The notes beneath the pieces were generated by a model. It did not search any database and was not told the DNA's origin. It was given only the letters and a program-made list of their open reading frames with translations. From JAEYXS01 sp943367715 (GTDB lineage: Bacteria > Verrucomicrobiota > Verrucomicrobiia > Limisphaerales > JAEYXS01), in assembly GCA_943367715.1 (NCBI GenBank), contig CALRJY020000012.1, positions 62,001 through 126,000 of the forward strand: a DNA stretch of 64,000 nt. Reading direction: 5' to 3'. Numbering within the stretch: position 1 is the first letter of the stretch; each line of letters starts with the position of its first letter. The position numbers and the translations under genes are program-made. Positions 31,905 through 40,564 of this stretch are shown here, piece after piece.

Positions 31905-33380
31905 TTAACCGTGGTAGCCTTCCTCGCCGTGTTCGGCCAGGTCCAGACCTTGGCTTTCCACTTCTTCGGAGACACGCAGACCGATAGTCGCCTTCACGAT
32001 GAACGCGATGATCGCCGTGGCAACCACGCTCCAGACGATCGTGATGAGCACCGCGTAGATCTGGTTCATCACGAGACCGTCCTTCAGGCCGGCCACCACT
32101 GCGTTGGCCTTCTCGTCAGCGAACACACCAGTCAGGATCGCACCCATCGTGCCACCCACACCGTGTACGCCGAAGGTATCCAAGGCGTCGTCGCAACCGA
32201 TCATCTTCTTCAGGTAAGTCACCGCGAGGAACGGGACGATGCCCGCCAGCACACCGATGATCACCGAGGAGGTGGCCGTCACGAAGCCGGCACCCGGAGT
32301 GATGACTACCAGACCCGCCACGATACCGGAACAGAAGCCCAGCACGCTCGGCTTGCCCTTAAGAGCCCATTCCATCACCGCCCAGACGAAACCGGCGACA
32401 GCCGCAGCCAAGGTCGTCGTCATGAACGCGTTGGACGCGATGCCGTCAGCGCCTAGCGCGGAACCAGCATTGAATCCGTACCAGCCCACATACAGCATGC
32501 CCGTGCCTACCATGCACATCACCATGGAGTGTGGCGGCATCGGTTCCTTGCCGTAGCCCTTGCGCTTGCCAAGGATGATGCAGAGGATGAGAGCAGACCA
32601 GCCAGAGGTCATGTGCACCACCGTACCGCCGGCGAAGTCGATCGCCTTGATGGTCGCATTCGGGTTCAACGTACCGCACATCAAACCGGTCGTGGACCAG
32701 ACCATGTGGGCGAACGGGAAGTAAACCAGGAACATCCAGAGCGCCACGAAGAGCAGCACCGCGGAGAACTTCATACGCTCAGCGATCGCACCCACGATCA
32801 GCGCCGGGGTGATGATCGCGAAGGTGAGCTGGAACATGGCCCACATGGCGTCGCTGATCCAGTGATAGCCAGCGCCGACATTGTAGGGGCTCACGCCGTC
32901 CAGGAACTTGTTGTCCAGGCTGCCGACGATGCCTTTCACCAGTTCATCACCGGAACCAAAAGCGAGGCTGTAACCGCAAGCCCACCAGAGGATGGTCACC
33001 AAACCGGTGATACCCATGCACTGTGCGAGCACAGAGAGCACGTTCTTCTTGCGGACGAGACCGCCGTAGAAGAGCGCCAGACCAGGGAGCGTCATGAAGA
33101 GCACAAGCGCCGTGGAGGTCATCTGCCATGCGTTGTGGCCGGGACCAGGGCCGGCAACCTTCGAGACGATGCCGTTGGTGTTGCCAGCCGTGGCACGGGC
33201 ACCGTTGTTCATATAAGCTTCGATGTCCGCCACGCGTTCTTCCAAGGAGGGATCCTTGGAAGCCGCCGGGGCAGCAGCTGCGGCAGCAGCCGGTGCTGCA
33301 TTGGTGGCAGCATCTTGGGCTTGGATTGTTCCGGCCAAACAGAGCCCGGTCAGGGCAATCAGACTGAGTATACGTTTCAT
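31905..33380 (-). CDS. amt: Ammonium transporter
   Basis: This 491-residue membrane protein of the Amt/Mep/Rh family conducts ammonia/ammonium across the inner membrane. A signal peptide (1-21) and an Ala-rich linker with a short helix (SLEERVADIEAYM) precede the channel. Core motifs include GLALFYGGLVRKKNVLSV, DFAGGTVVHMTSGWSAL (first pore histidine), WYGFNAGSAL and DTFGVHGVGGTMGAILTG (second pore histidine and C-terminal signature). The cytosolic tail is short and acidic. It lies 24 bp downstream of glnK, the usual glnK-amt operon in which the PII protein blocks the channel at high nitrogen. The operon has a sigma54 promoter upstream of glnK. Confidence 0.96.
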   Translation of the reverse strand: MKRILSLIALTGLCLAGTIQAQDAATNAAPAAAAAAAPAASKDPSLEERVADIEAYMNNGARATAGNTNGIVSKVAGPGPGHNAWQMTSTALVLFMTLPGLALFYGGLVRKKNVLSVLAQCMGITGLVTILWWACGYSLAFGSGDELVKGIVGSLDNKFLDGVSPYNVGAGYHWISDAMWAMFQLTFAIITPALIVGAIAERMKFSAVLLFVALWMFLVYFPFAHMVWSTTGLMCGTLNPNATIKAIDFAGGTVVHMTSGWSALILCIILGKRKGYGKEPMPPHSMVMCMVGTGMLYVGWYGFNAGSALGADGIASNAFMTTTLAAAVAGFVWAVMEWALKGKPSVLGFCSGIVAGLVVITPGAGFVTATSSVIIGVLAGIVPFLAVTYLKKMIGCDDALDTFGVHGVGGTMGAILTGVFADEKANAVVAGLKDGLVMNQIYAVLITIVWSVVATAIIAFIVKATIGLRVSEEVESQGLDLAEHGEEGYHG

Positions 33381-33404
33381 TATGATGATTTCTCCTGTTA
33401 TTGT

Positions 33405-33743
33405 TTAAACTGCCTTGTCACCGCGCTCGTCCGTGCGGATGCGGATAGCCTCTTCCACCGGCGAAACGAACACCTTGCCGTCACCGATCTTGCCCGTCTT
33501 GGCGGCCTTCACGATGGCTGCCACGGCGGCCTCGACCCGTTCATCGGGCAACACCACTTCGAGTTTTACTTTGGGCAGGAAGTCCACCGTGTATTCGCTA
33601 CCACGATAGATTTCCGTGTGACCCTTCTGACGGCCAAAGCCTTTGACTTCGGTCACCGTCATACCCTCGACACCCTGCTCACTCAGGGCATCCTTCACTT
33701 CTTCCAACTTGAATGGTTTAATGATCGCTTCGATTTTCTTCAT
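33405..33743 (-). CDS. glnK: Nitrogen regulatory protein P-II (GlnK type)
   Basis: This 112-residue PII protein begins MKKIEAIIKPFKLEEVKDAL. It has Y51 in the T-loop (YRGSEYTVDFLPK), the residue uridylylated in enterobacterial PII, and the C-terminal signature TGKIGDGKVFVSPVEEAIRIRT. PII trimers sense 2-oxoglutarate and ATP/ADP and bind Amt channels. It is the first gene of the glnK-amt operon and follows a strong sigma54 promoter about 160 bp upstream. The order and promoter argue for GlnK rather than a housekeeping GlnB. Confidence 0.95.
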   Translation of the reverse strand: MKKIEAIIKPFKLEEVKDALSEQGVEGMTVTEVKGFGRQKGHTEIYRGSEYTVDFLPKVKLEVVLPDERVEAAVAAIVKAAKTGKIGDGKVFVSPVEEAIRIRTDERGDKAV

Positions 33744-34148
33744 AATTGCCTTAACGAACTGGTTAACTCTGTTGATTCACTTTCTGCACCGGCTACAGGC
33801 CGGATACAGTCACCCAACCCCGTCCCTACCTGCGGAAATTTGTCCCTTGCGCGTCTCGCAAAAAACTTCTGCCCGCTTGACATCCAACCGAGCACGCAGC
33901 ACTAAGCACCCGTGATGCCAACGTGAAAAAATATTTACAAATCATCCATAAACTCCTGATTTCAAGGGTTTTGCGTCCCACATCAAAACCAACCATCACT
34001 TCCTCCCATGCACACAATCAACCAGTGTGTTTCTTTTTATCCACATCGCACACAACCATTCATTGATTTGTGGCAAGCCATGAATCGTGCTCATTAAACA
34101 CGTGGAGCTTGTCCAGTTGCGCGTCTGTTGACAGCATGAGTTCCAGCC
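33744..34148. other. Divergent regulatory region between glnK and gntP-type gene
   Basis: This 405-bp AT-rich stretch holds the sigma54 promoter of glnK-amt at 33905-33920. The rest (33921-34148) should contain upstream activator sites for an NtrC-type regulator and the promoter of the plus-strand transporter. No credible coding frame is seen. Confidence 0.5.
33905..33920 (-). promoter_or_regulatory. Sigma54 promoter of glnK-amt
   Basis: The minus strand reads TGGCATC-ACGG-GTGCT. GG and GC are 10 bp apart and the -12 TGCT is intact. It is nearly the same as the glnII element at 29097-29112, as expected for coregulated nitrogen genes. Confidence 0.8.
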
Positions 34149-35504
34149 ATGCTAGCCGCCATCGACCACCCCAGCCTGCTTCTCATTGCAGCCCTGTCCG
34201 TGGTCGGCCTGATCCTTCTGGTCACTTACCTGCGTGTTCATGCTTTTCTGGCGCTGGTCCTCGCCTCGCTTTTCGTGGGCATCGCCAGTGGCATGGATCT
34301 GTCCACCATTGGGAAGGCCATTGAGACTGGTGTCGGCAATGTTTTGGGTTCCATCGCGTTGGTCATCGGCTTGGGCACCGTTTTGGGCCGCTTATTGGCC
34401 GAATCCGGCGGAGCCAAAGTGCTCGCAGATAAGATTCTGAAAACGGCTGGTGGCCACAAACTCACGTGGGCTTTGGCAGCCTTGTCGTTTCTGGTCGGAC
34501 TGCCGGTTTTCTTTGGTGTAGGCGTGATGCTGATGGTACCGATCGTCTTCGCCTTGGCCGGACGCCAATCCACTCCTTGGCTCGTGCTGGTGCTTCCCAC
34601 CATCGCCGGTTTGACCGTCGCTCATGGTTTGGTTCCGCCGCATCCGGGTCCAATGGCCGCTATCGGATTGCTGAAAGCGGATGTAGGGAAAACCATTGGC
34701 TGGTCAATTTTGCTCAGCATCCCTTTGCTCATTTTGGCGGGGCCCTTATTCACTCACTTTGTCAAAAAGCGCCTGGTGGTAGCCACTCCCGACCTTCCGG
34801 CGGCTGCCAATCCCGCTGTATCTACAGCGCCCCGGCCATCGGCTTCGCTCGGGCTGACTTTGATGGTCATACTTTTGCCGGTGGGGCTGATGCTCTTGGG
34901 GAGCCTCGCGATCATTGTGCTGACGGAAGGCACTTTGCTTCGCAAGAGCCTCCATCTCCTTGGCCATCCCATCGTGGCCATGCTGGCTGGAGTTGTCGTA
35001 TCTATGATTGCGCTCAGCCGCCAGTGCCGCTTCACCCGCGCGGACCTGCTCAAGTTCAGCGAAGACTGCTTGGGCCCCATTGCTGCGATTCTGCTCGTTG
35101 TCGGTGCGGGTGGTGGCTTCAGCCGCGTGCTCGTTGAGAGCGGCGTTGGTGAAGCCATCAAGAGCATGGCGGCCGATTGGAAACTTCACCCGCTCATCTT
35201 CGGCTGGCTTATCGCCGCGCTCATCCGCATTGCCGTCGGTTCCGCCACTGTAGCGATCACTGCTGCCGCAGGTTTGCTCGCTCCGATCGTCGCCGCTGAT
35301 CCCAGCATCAACCGCGAACTCCTCATCCTCTCCCTCGGTTGCGGCTCGTTGATTCTCTCTCATGTGAACGATGGCGGTTTCTGGTTTGTGAAAGAATGTT
35401 TCAAGCTTAGTGTCAGCGAGACGTTGCGCACCTGGACCGTCATGGAAACCATCATCTCCATCGCGGGCCTTGGTCTGGTGCTGCTTCTCAATGCTTTGAT
35501 CTAA
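34149..35504 (+). CDS. GntP-family (gluconate/sugar-acid:H+) symporter
   Basis: This 451-residue protein has about 12-14 hydrophobic segments. GntP-family motifs include GLGTVLGRLLAESGGAKVLADKI (split about residue 77-98), LVGLPVFFGVGVMLMVPIVF, TVAHGLVPPHPGPMAA and SVTVAI-type GSATVAITAAAGLLAP near residue 370. The C-terminal SLGCGSLILSHVNDGGFW is the family's late signature. It imports gluconate or related hydroxy or amino acids (some members carry D-serine) with protons. It is 2 bp upstream of an M19 dipeptidase gene, so the two are surely an operon; the substrate may therefore be a dipeptide- or D-amino-acid-like compound rather than gluconate. Confidence 0.88.
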   Translation: MLAAIDHPSLLLIAALSVVGLILLVTYLRVHAFLALVLASLFVGIASGMDLSTIGKAIETGVGNVLGSIALVIGLGTVLGRLLAESGGAKVLADKILKTAGGHKLTWALAALSFLVGLPVFFGVGVMLMVPIVFALAGRQSTPWLVLVLPTIAGLTVAHGLVPPHPGPMAAIGLLKADVGKTIGWSILLSIPLLILAGPLFTHFVKKRLVVATPDLPAAANPAVSTAPRPSASLGLTLMVILLPVGLMLLGSLAIIVLTEGTLLRKSLHLLGHPIVAMLAGVVVSMIALSRQCRFTRADLLKFSEDCLGPIAAILLVVGAGGGFSRVLVESGVGEAIKSMAADWKLHPLIFGWLIAALIRIAVGSATVAITAAAGLLAPIVAADPSINRELLILSLGCGSLILSHVNDGGFWFVKECFKLSVSETLRTWTVMETIISIAGLGLVLLLNALI

Positions 35505-35506
35505 AT

Positions 35507-36589
35507 ATGTTTATCTTCGATGCCCATCTCGACCTCAGCATGAACGCGCTGGAATGGAACCGCGATTACACGCGCCCCATCTCCGAGATCCGCGAACGCG
35601 AAAAAGGCCTCACCGATAAACCCGATCGGGGTCTCGGGACCGTGTGCTTTCCCGAATTGCGCAAAGGCAACGTCGGCCTCGTCGTTGCCACGCAGATCGC
35701 CCGTTACGCCAAGCCCACGCATCCCTTGGGCGGTTGGCGCTCTCCCGAACAAGCCTGGGCGCAAACGCAAGGCCAACTCGCGTGGTATCGCGCCATGGAA
35801 GACCAAGGCGAGATGGTTCCCATCACCAATCTCGATGCGATGGAGAAGCACCTCGCGCTGTGGAACGACGACACCATCGAGAACACCAAAAAGCCCATCG
35901 GCTACATTCTCTCCCTCGAAGGTGCCGACTCCATGGTGAAGTTGAGCTATCTGGAAAAATCCTACGCCCAAGGTCTTCGCGCCCTTGGCCCGGCTCACTA
36001 CGGCCCCGGCACCTATGCCCACGGCACCGATGACACGGGCGGCCTCGGTCAAAAAGGTCGTGAGCTGCTGCAAGAGATGATGCGCCTCAAACTCATCCTC
36101 GACGCCACGCATCTCTGCGATGAGAGCTTCTGGGAAGCCATGGATCTCTGGACCGGTCCCGTCTGGGCAAGCCACCAGAATTGCCGCGCCTTGGTGAATC
36201 ACAACCGCCAGTTCACCGATGAACAGATCAAGGAACTCATCAAACGCGGCGCCGTCCTAGGCGGCCCCTTGGACGCCTGGATGATGGTCCCCGGCTGGAT
36301 CCGTCAAAAGACCACCCCGCAGTCCTCCGGCGTCTGCCTGAAACACATGGTCGATCACCTCGACCACATCTGCCAGCTCGCAGGCAACGTGAATCACATC
36401 GGCATCGGCACCGATCTCGACGGCGGCTTCGGCAAGGAGCAATCCCCCGGCGACCTTGACACCATAGCTGACCTGCAGAAAGTGCCCGATCTTTTCCGTG
36501 CGCGGGGATACTCTGAAGAGGATATCGCGAAGGTCATGCACGGGAATTTCCTGAGCTTCATCAGGAAAGCTTGGGGTCCAGCCGTTTGA
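35507..36589 (+). CDS. Membrane dipeptidase-like zinc peptidase (family M19)
   Basis: This 360-residue protein belongs to the renal-dipeptidase family. The metal ligands are visible: DAHLDL (HxD, residues 5-10), the bridging Glu in LSLEGADS (about 143), DATHLCDESF (about 199) and ASHQNCRAL (about 222), followed by GIGTDLDGGFG (about 304). It has no signal peptide, unlike many animal members, so it is probably cytoplasmic. M19 enzymes hydrolyse dipeptides, often with a D-residue at the C-terminal position. The coupling to the GntP-family transporter 2 bp upstream suggests an uptake-and-hydrolysis pair. Confidence 0.88.
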   Translation: MFIFDAHLDLSMNALEWNRDYTRPISEIREREKGLTDKPDRGLGTVCFPELRKGNVGLVVATQIARYAKPTHPLGGWRSPEQAWAQTQGQLAWYRAMEDQGEMVPITNLDAMEKHLALWNDDTIENTKKPIGYILSLEGADSMVKLSYLEKSYAQGLRALGPAHYGPGTYAHGTDDTGGLGQKGRELLQEMMRLKLILDATHLCDESFWEAMDLWTGPVWASHQNCRALVNHNRQFTDEQIKELIKRGAVLGGPLDAWMMVPGWIRQKTTPQSSGVCLKHMVDHLDHICQLAGNVNHIGIGTDLDGGFGKEQSPGDLDTIADLQKVPDLFRARGYSEEDIAKVMHGNFLSFIRKAWGPAV

Positions 36590-36784
36590 GGCGTGAACTG
36601 ACACCGCCGAATTACTTGCCTTCCAAGGAATTATAAGCGAATAGGGAGCAAAACATCAGAGCAATAATAGCAATTTTAAGCTATATTATAGCAAAAAATG
36701 TTGCATTATGGTTACAGCTTGGTAACGTTCGCTGCATAAGCAGTCGCGGGAGGGGAGGCACCTTCTGCATCTGGCTTTGCAAGC

Positions 36785-37390
36785 ATGCTGAACAGGTTGA
36801 CTGACAACGCAGTCGTTTTGCACGGGGGTAACACCTCATCTCTCTTCTCCCCCTCAGATCCGGCCACGATACGCCTTCCTCGGGACCTGGTATTTGACGA
36901 CAAATCGGCCAACAAATCCGTTTCCTCATCAAGCAAAGGGCGGACAGGATCTTCCGCTAAATCGGAAAGTAAACTTCTTCCTCTGGATTTCTACGCGCTG
37001 GAGAGCAGTGCTGGAATCATCGTGGCGGACCGGAGCCCGACGGGCAATCCCCGCTACGTCTGCCAATGTGGCCTCTGCGCCGCGGCGGAACACATGCCCG
37101 GCTGTCGCCATTGCGGGGCAGTCGAATTTGGAGTTTTCCGCATCTGCGGCGACCAGCATGGCATCTTCTGCAAAAATTGTTCTGCGGGAGTTTCCCGATG
37201 GGACTGCCGTTCCTGTAAGGGCAGCAATCCTTTTGATAAGACGATCAGGTTGCTGGTTAAAAGCGGAGGCCATAAGCCCAAGCCACAACCCGTCCAAGAG
37301 CCTACAGATTCCGGCTCACCAGTTTGGAACTCTCTCGCGGTGATGTTTCTGGTGGCTGTGGTGGTATATCATCTGATGGTTCAAGATTGA
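36785..37390 (+). CDS. Zinc-ribbon-like tail-anchored membrane protein
   Basis: This 201-residue protein was not recognised as a family. The N-terminal half is low complexity and Ser/Lys rich. Residues about 90-145 hold repeated cysteine pairs (CQCGLC, CRHC, ICGDQH, CKNC, CRSC), enough for two zinc ribbons. After a Lys/Pro-rich linker the C-terminus has a single hydrophobic helix (SLAVMFLVAVVVYHLMV) ending with QD, so the protein is probably inner-membrane anchored by its tail with the ribbons in the cytoplasm. It stands alone between the dipeptidase and DUF3500 genes. Partner and function are unknown. Confidence 0.65.
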   Translation: MLNRLTDNAVVLHGGNTSSLFSPSDPATIRLPRDLVFDDKSANKSVSSSSKGRTGSSAKSESKLLPLDFYALESSAGIIVADRSPTGNPRYVCQCGLCAAAEHMPGCRHCGAVEFGVFRICGDQHGIFCKNCSAGVSRWDCRSCKGSNPFDKTIRLLVKSGGHKPKPQPVQEPTDSGSPVWNSLAVMFLVAVVVYHLMVQD

Positions 37391-37492
37391 TCGGGAACGG
37401 AAACCCTCCCTCAGAGCTTTCGTTTGGATTTGCCCGTCTGGTGAAGCGTTTTTCTCATTGCCTCCGTCCCGATTCTCGCAAATCGTCTCCCC

Positions 37493-38533
37493 ATGACCAC
37501 TTTGAAGTCTTTGAAACTGTCGTCTTTGGTTTCGACCTTGGCTGTCGCCATCGGTTCGCTTTTTTGCATCTCCACCGCCCAGGCCGGTTTGGATGAGATG
37601 ACCATAGCCGCCAACAACTGGCTCGCCTCCCTCACTCCTGAGCAAAAGGCCAAGGCCATGTATGAGCTCAAGCATGAGGAACGCCTGAACTGGCATTTCA
37701 TCCCGAAGGATCGCAAAGGTCTTCCGCTCAAGGAAATGACCCAGGCCCAGCGTCACCTCGCTCACGCCCTGTTCGCCTCCGGCATGAGCCAGCGCGGCCA
37801 GGCCCAAGCGCTCTCCATCATGAGCCTGGAACAGATTCTCCACGACATGGAGAACAAGAGTCCCAAGCGCGATCCCGAGATGTATCACTTCACCATCTTC
37901 GGCACTCCCGCTGCCGATAAAGTCTGGGGCTGGCGCGTGGAAGGCCATCATTTCTCCCAGAACTTCACCGTGGGCATGGACAAGGAAGCCTCCGGCACTC
38001 CCTCCTTCATGGGCACCAATCCCGGTGAAGTCCGCGAAGGCCAGCGCAAAGGCATCCGTGTGATGGGCGTGGAGGAAGATCTCGGCCGTAAACTCATCAC
38101 CTCACTGAACGACACGCTCCGCAAGCAGGCCATCTTCACCGATGTGGCCCTCAAAGACATCGTCACCATGGCGGACAAGAAAGTGAAGCCGCTCGATGCC
38201 GTGGGCGTACGCTACGAACAACTCAGCAAGGATCAGCAGGCTGACCTCATCAAGCTCATCAAACTCTACGTGGAACGTGTCCGCCCCGAGATCGCCGCTC
38301 AAGAGATGGCCCAGATCGAAAAGGCTGGTCTGAACGGCATCCTCTTCGCCTGGGCGGGCAGCCTGAAGCGTGATGAAGGCCACTACTACCGCATCCAAGG
38401 CTCCACGTTCCTGCTGGAATACGACAACACGCAAAACAACGCCAACCATGTCCATGCCGTCTGGCGCGATTTCAACGGTGACTTCGGCGAAGACATCCTG
38501 AGCAAGCACTACGCTCAAGAGCACAAGAAGTAG
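37493..38533 (+). CDS. Secreted DUF3500-family protein
   Basis: This 346-residue protein carries a signal peptide (about 1-31, ending STAQAG). The mature part matches DUF3500: FDxxERLNWHFIP-like HEERLNWHFIPKDRKGLPLKEMT, then ALSIMSLEQIL, FGTP...WGWRVEGHHFSQNFTV and near the end FAWAGSLKRDEGHYYRIQG plus NHVHAVWRDFNGDFGEDIL. The many conserved His and Asp residues hint at a metal site, but the activity of the family is not established. It is probably periplasmic or extracellular. A strong terminator follows at 38566-38589, shared with the convergent aat gene. Confidence 0.88.
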   Translation: MTTLKSLKLSSLVSTLAVAIGSLFCISTAQAGLDEMTIAANNWLASLTPEQKAKAMYELKHEERLNWHFIPKDRKGLPLKEMTQAQRHLAHALFASGMSQRGQAQALSIMSLEQILHDMENKSPKRDPEMYHFTIFGTPAADKVWGWRVEGHHFSQNFTVGMDKEASGTPSFMGTNPGEVREGQRKGIRVMGVEEDLGRKLITSLNDTLRKQAIFTDVALKDIVTMADKKVKPLDAVGVRYEQLSKDQQADLIKLIKLYVERVRPEIAAQEMAQIEKAGLNGILFAWAGSLKRDEGHYYRIQGSTFLLEYDNTQNNANHVHAVWRDFNGDFGEDILSKHYAQEHKK

Positions 38534-38565
38534 GCAAGCCAGGTTTCCAGCGTTTTTATTCATAC

Positions 38566-38589
38566 GGGCAGATGCGAAAGCATCTGCCC
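38566..38589. terminator. Bidirectional terminator between DUF3500 gene and aat fusion
   Basis: GGGCAGATGC-GAAA-GCATCTGCCC is a perfect 10-bp stem with a GNRA loop. It is followed by TTTTACTTT on the plus strand and preceded by A-rich sequence that gives Ts on the minus strand. The genes on both sides converge on it. Confidence 0.92.
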
Positions 38590-38603
38590 TTTTACTTTCC
38601 CAA

Positions 38604-39806
38604 TTATTCCTTGCTTGAAGGAAAACTGAACTTAACCGGAAGAGCCACCGCTTTCCCCAATCGTGACAGATATTCCCTGCGTGTAATCTCCACCGCTCCA
38701 AAAGCCGCCGTGGTGGGCGTCACCATCTGGATGTCCAGCAACGTGAAACCACTTTGCTTCAAGGCCTCCACCAGATGCACCAGTGCCACCTTGGAAGCAT
38801 TGCTCGCCTTGAAAAACATCGACTCCGCCGCGAACAATCCTCCGATGGCCACCCCGTAGATGCCGCCCGCCAGCTTGCCCTCCTCCCAGCATTCCACACT
38901 GTGCGCGTGGCCCGCCTGGTGCAGTGCTGTGTAAGCCTGAATCATCTCGGGCGCGATCCAGTTGCCTTTTTTCCGTGCCGTGGCGCAACCTTCAATGACC
39001 TCACGAAACGCCTGGTTGGCCGTCACCTTAAATTTCTTTTGCCGCAATACGCGCTGCAAACTTTCCGGGACACGGAATCTCTCAAATTCAAAAATACCCC
39101 TTTTCACCGGCGACCACCATGAGACCGGATTCACGCTCCAAGGAAATATTCCTGCACTGTAAGCCTCTTTCAGACGCTCAACCGTCAGCTCTCCTCCCAC
39201 CGCGACCAGGCCGGGAGCACCGAAATCGACATAAGCGTGAGCCAGCGACGGAAATCTCACCTCCGGCTTGAGCACCCATGGCAAGACCTGCTGGCGGTCG
39301 AAGAGTTTTATCTCCAGCAGATTGGCATCGGCCTCAGCCGGAGTGCGCAGCGAATTGATGAACAGCAATTGCAGGTTGCTCATCATCTGCAGGGGCAGGA
39401 AGTAGTCCAGGTTCTCCGGCGTCAGCTTGAGCGCGCGCTCCTGTTGATTATTCGGACTGCCCAGCTTGATCCAGCTGCCCACACGGATGTCGCCGCAGAC
39501 CTGCAAGAGCCACTCGACTTCGCCGGGAGTGAGCTTCAGCAGCCATGCCCGGCTGACATGTTCGAAATGCCGGCCATCCGCGAACATCTCTTTGATCGCT
39601 TTTTGCCCGCTGCGTTTAGCTTCGGCGAGTGACTCTTTGAGAAACTCCTCATCGGCACCCAGTTCCTTCGGGTCCGAAAAACGGCTGAGCTGCGAATAGC
39701 CTTCCGGCACCATGGGATACAGCGCCAGCAGGCGCTGGAACGCCTCGTATTCCCGGACGCCGATCTGGAAAACCACTTCGTCCGCGTTGCGTTGCAATAA
39801 TTTCAC
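38604..39806 (-). CDS. aat: DUF2017-Aat fusion: leucyl/phenylalanyl-tRNA-protein transferase
   Basis: This 400-residue protein has two parts. Residues about 165-395 match Aat (L/F transferase), which adds Leu or Phe to N-terminal Lys/Arg of proteins to mark them for ClpS/ClpAP degradation: GLVAVGGELTVERLKEAYSAGIFPW, SWWSPVKRG, GNWIAPEMIQAYTALHQAGHAHSVECW (each split motif), GGLFAAESMFF and NASKVALVHL. Residues 1-160 are not part of Aat (E. coli Aat is 234 residues) and resemble DUF2017, a family usually encoded next to clpS. The start overlaps the stop of clpS by 4 bp. The usual HxSRSL of Aat is replaced by FRVPESLQ. Confidence 0.85.
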   Translation of the reverse strand: MKLLQRNADEVVFQIGVREYEAFQRLLALYPMVPEGYSQLSRFSDPKELGADEEFLKESLAEAKRSGQKAIKEMFADGRHFEHVSRAWLLKLTPGEVEWLLQVCGDIRVGSWIKLGSPNNQQERALKLTPENLDYFLPLQMMSNLQLLFINSLRTPAEADANLLEIKLFDRQQVLPWVLKPEVRFPSLAHAYVDFGAPGLVAVGGELTVERLKEAYSAGIFPWSVNPVSWWSPVKRGIFEFERFRVPESLQRVLRQKKFKVTANQAFREVIEGCATARKKGNWIAPEMIQAYTALHQAGHAHSVECWEEGKLAGGIYGVAIGGLFAAESMFFKASNASKVALVHLVEALKQSGFTLLDIQMVTPTTAAFGAVEITRREYLSRLGKAVALPVKFSFPSSKE

Positions 39807-40111
39807 GAGGCCGGCTCCAAGGTCGCTTGCAAGCTGTACTTGTGCAGTTCATGCACGTAGTGCTCCGCCTTCTCCATGCTTTCCCGCACCAGCACGCTCT
39901 TGCCTTTGTTATGCACTTCCAGCATGTGAAACTCCGCCTTCTTCTTGTCCCAGCCGAAGACGGTCTGGAAAACATGAGTCACGTAATCCGTAAGATTCAC
40001 GGGATCATCCCAGCAGATGACGAAGTAGCCCTTATCGAGATCAAGCTCAGGCTTGGCTTCGACACTTTTCTCTACTTCAGGCTGTTTAACCGGGGCCTCA
40101 ATGACTGCCAT
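39803..40111 (-). CDS. clpS: ATP-dependent Clp protease adaptor ClpS
   Basis: This 102-residue adaptor delivers N-degron substrates to ClpAP/ClpCP. Start ATG 40111 (MAVIEAPVKQ) is chosen over an upstream in-frame codon. After an unstructured ~35-residue N-terminus, the core has FVICWDDPVNLTDYVTHVFQTVFGWDKKKAEFHMLEVH (split: DDPVN and HMLEVHNKGK), corresponding to the canonical NDD and ExVH binding-pocket segments. In E. coli the pocket begins with NDD; here it is WDD. It is coupled by a 4-bp overlap to the DUF2017-Aat fusion, which ties substrate marking and delivery together. Confidence 0.93.
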   Translation of the reverse strand: MAVIEAPVKQPEVEKSVEAKPELDLDKGYFVICWDDPVNLTDYVTHVFQTVFGWDKKKAEFHMLEVHNKGKSVLVRESMEKAEHYVHELHKYSLQATLEPAS

Positions 40112-40228
40112 TCCCCGCCATATTAATGGCATTTCCACCGACTGTCGAGCAGACCGGCGGACAAATGACCTGTTGCGTCTTTTGTGAAAAAGCGCATTAT
40201 CCGCTCCATAACCAACTCCTTGCGTGCC

Positions 40229-40537
40229 ATGAAAACTTTATTGCGTCTCTCCCTCTCGTTGATCGCCATCATCGGCCTGCTCGCCGCCACTCCCGTATCA
40301 GCCCAGGTTGGCAGCCTGCCCGGCAAGGCGAAGACCGCGGCGGCGGGCATCTCCGTTTCTTTCGACGGCAGCAAATCCACCGTCATCTATGGTGGTCAAA
40401 AGGTGTTCGAGGGCCCGACCAAAGCCAAAGCCACGGCCGCGGTGAAGAATGTGAACGGCGTGCAATACGCCGCCGCCTTTGATGGCACGCGAGTCGTCTG
40501 GGAGAACGTCAAAGGTGCCAGCGCCAAGGTGAAGTAA
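40229..40537 (+). CDS. Small exported protein (102 aa)
   Basis: Start ATG 40229 gives MKTLLRLSLSLIAIIGLLAATPVSAQ, a clear signal peptide with an ASAQ-type cleavage site near residue 25. The mature ~77 residues are Ala/Lys/Val rich with a possible beta structure (ISVSFDGSKSTVIYGGQKVF) and no Cys. A GTG 45 bp upstream is an alternative start. It was not recognised as a family and is probably periplasmic. It is followed by a strong terminator at 40565-40591, so it is a single-gene unit. Confidence 0.7.
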   Translation: MKTLLRLSLSLIAIIGLLAATPVSAQVGSLPGKAKTAAAGISVSFDGSKSTVIYGGQKVFEGPTKAKATAAVKNVNGVQYAAAFDGTRVVWENVKGASAKVK

Positions 40538-40564
40538 GTTCCCCGATATCCCATCTTTCGCAAA

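Noticed and set aside
32529..33905. 458-codon plus-strand open frame over amt and glnK
   Set aside because: It crosses two well-identified minus-strand genes and is His/Arg/Glu-rich, typical of an antisense shadow.
33826..34017. 63-codon minus-strand open frame upstream of glnK
   Set aside because: It overlaps the sigma54 promoter of glnK-amt, has no ribosome-binding site and gives no recognisable protein.
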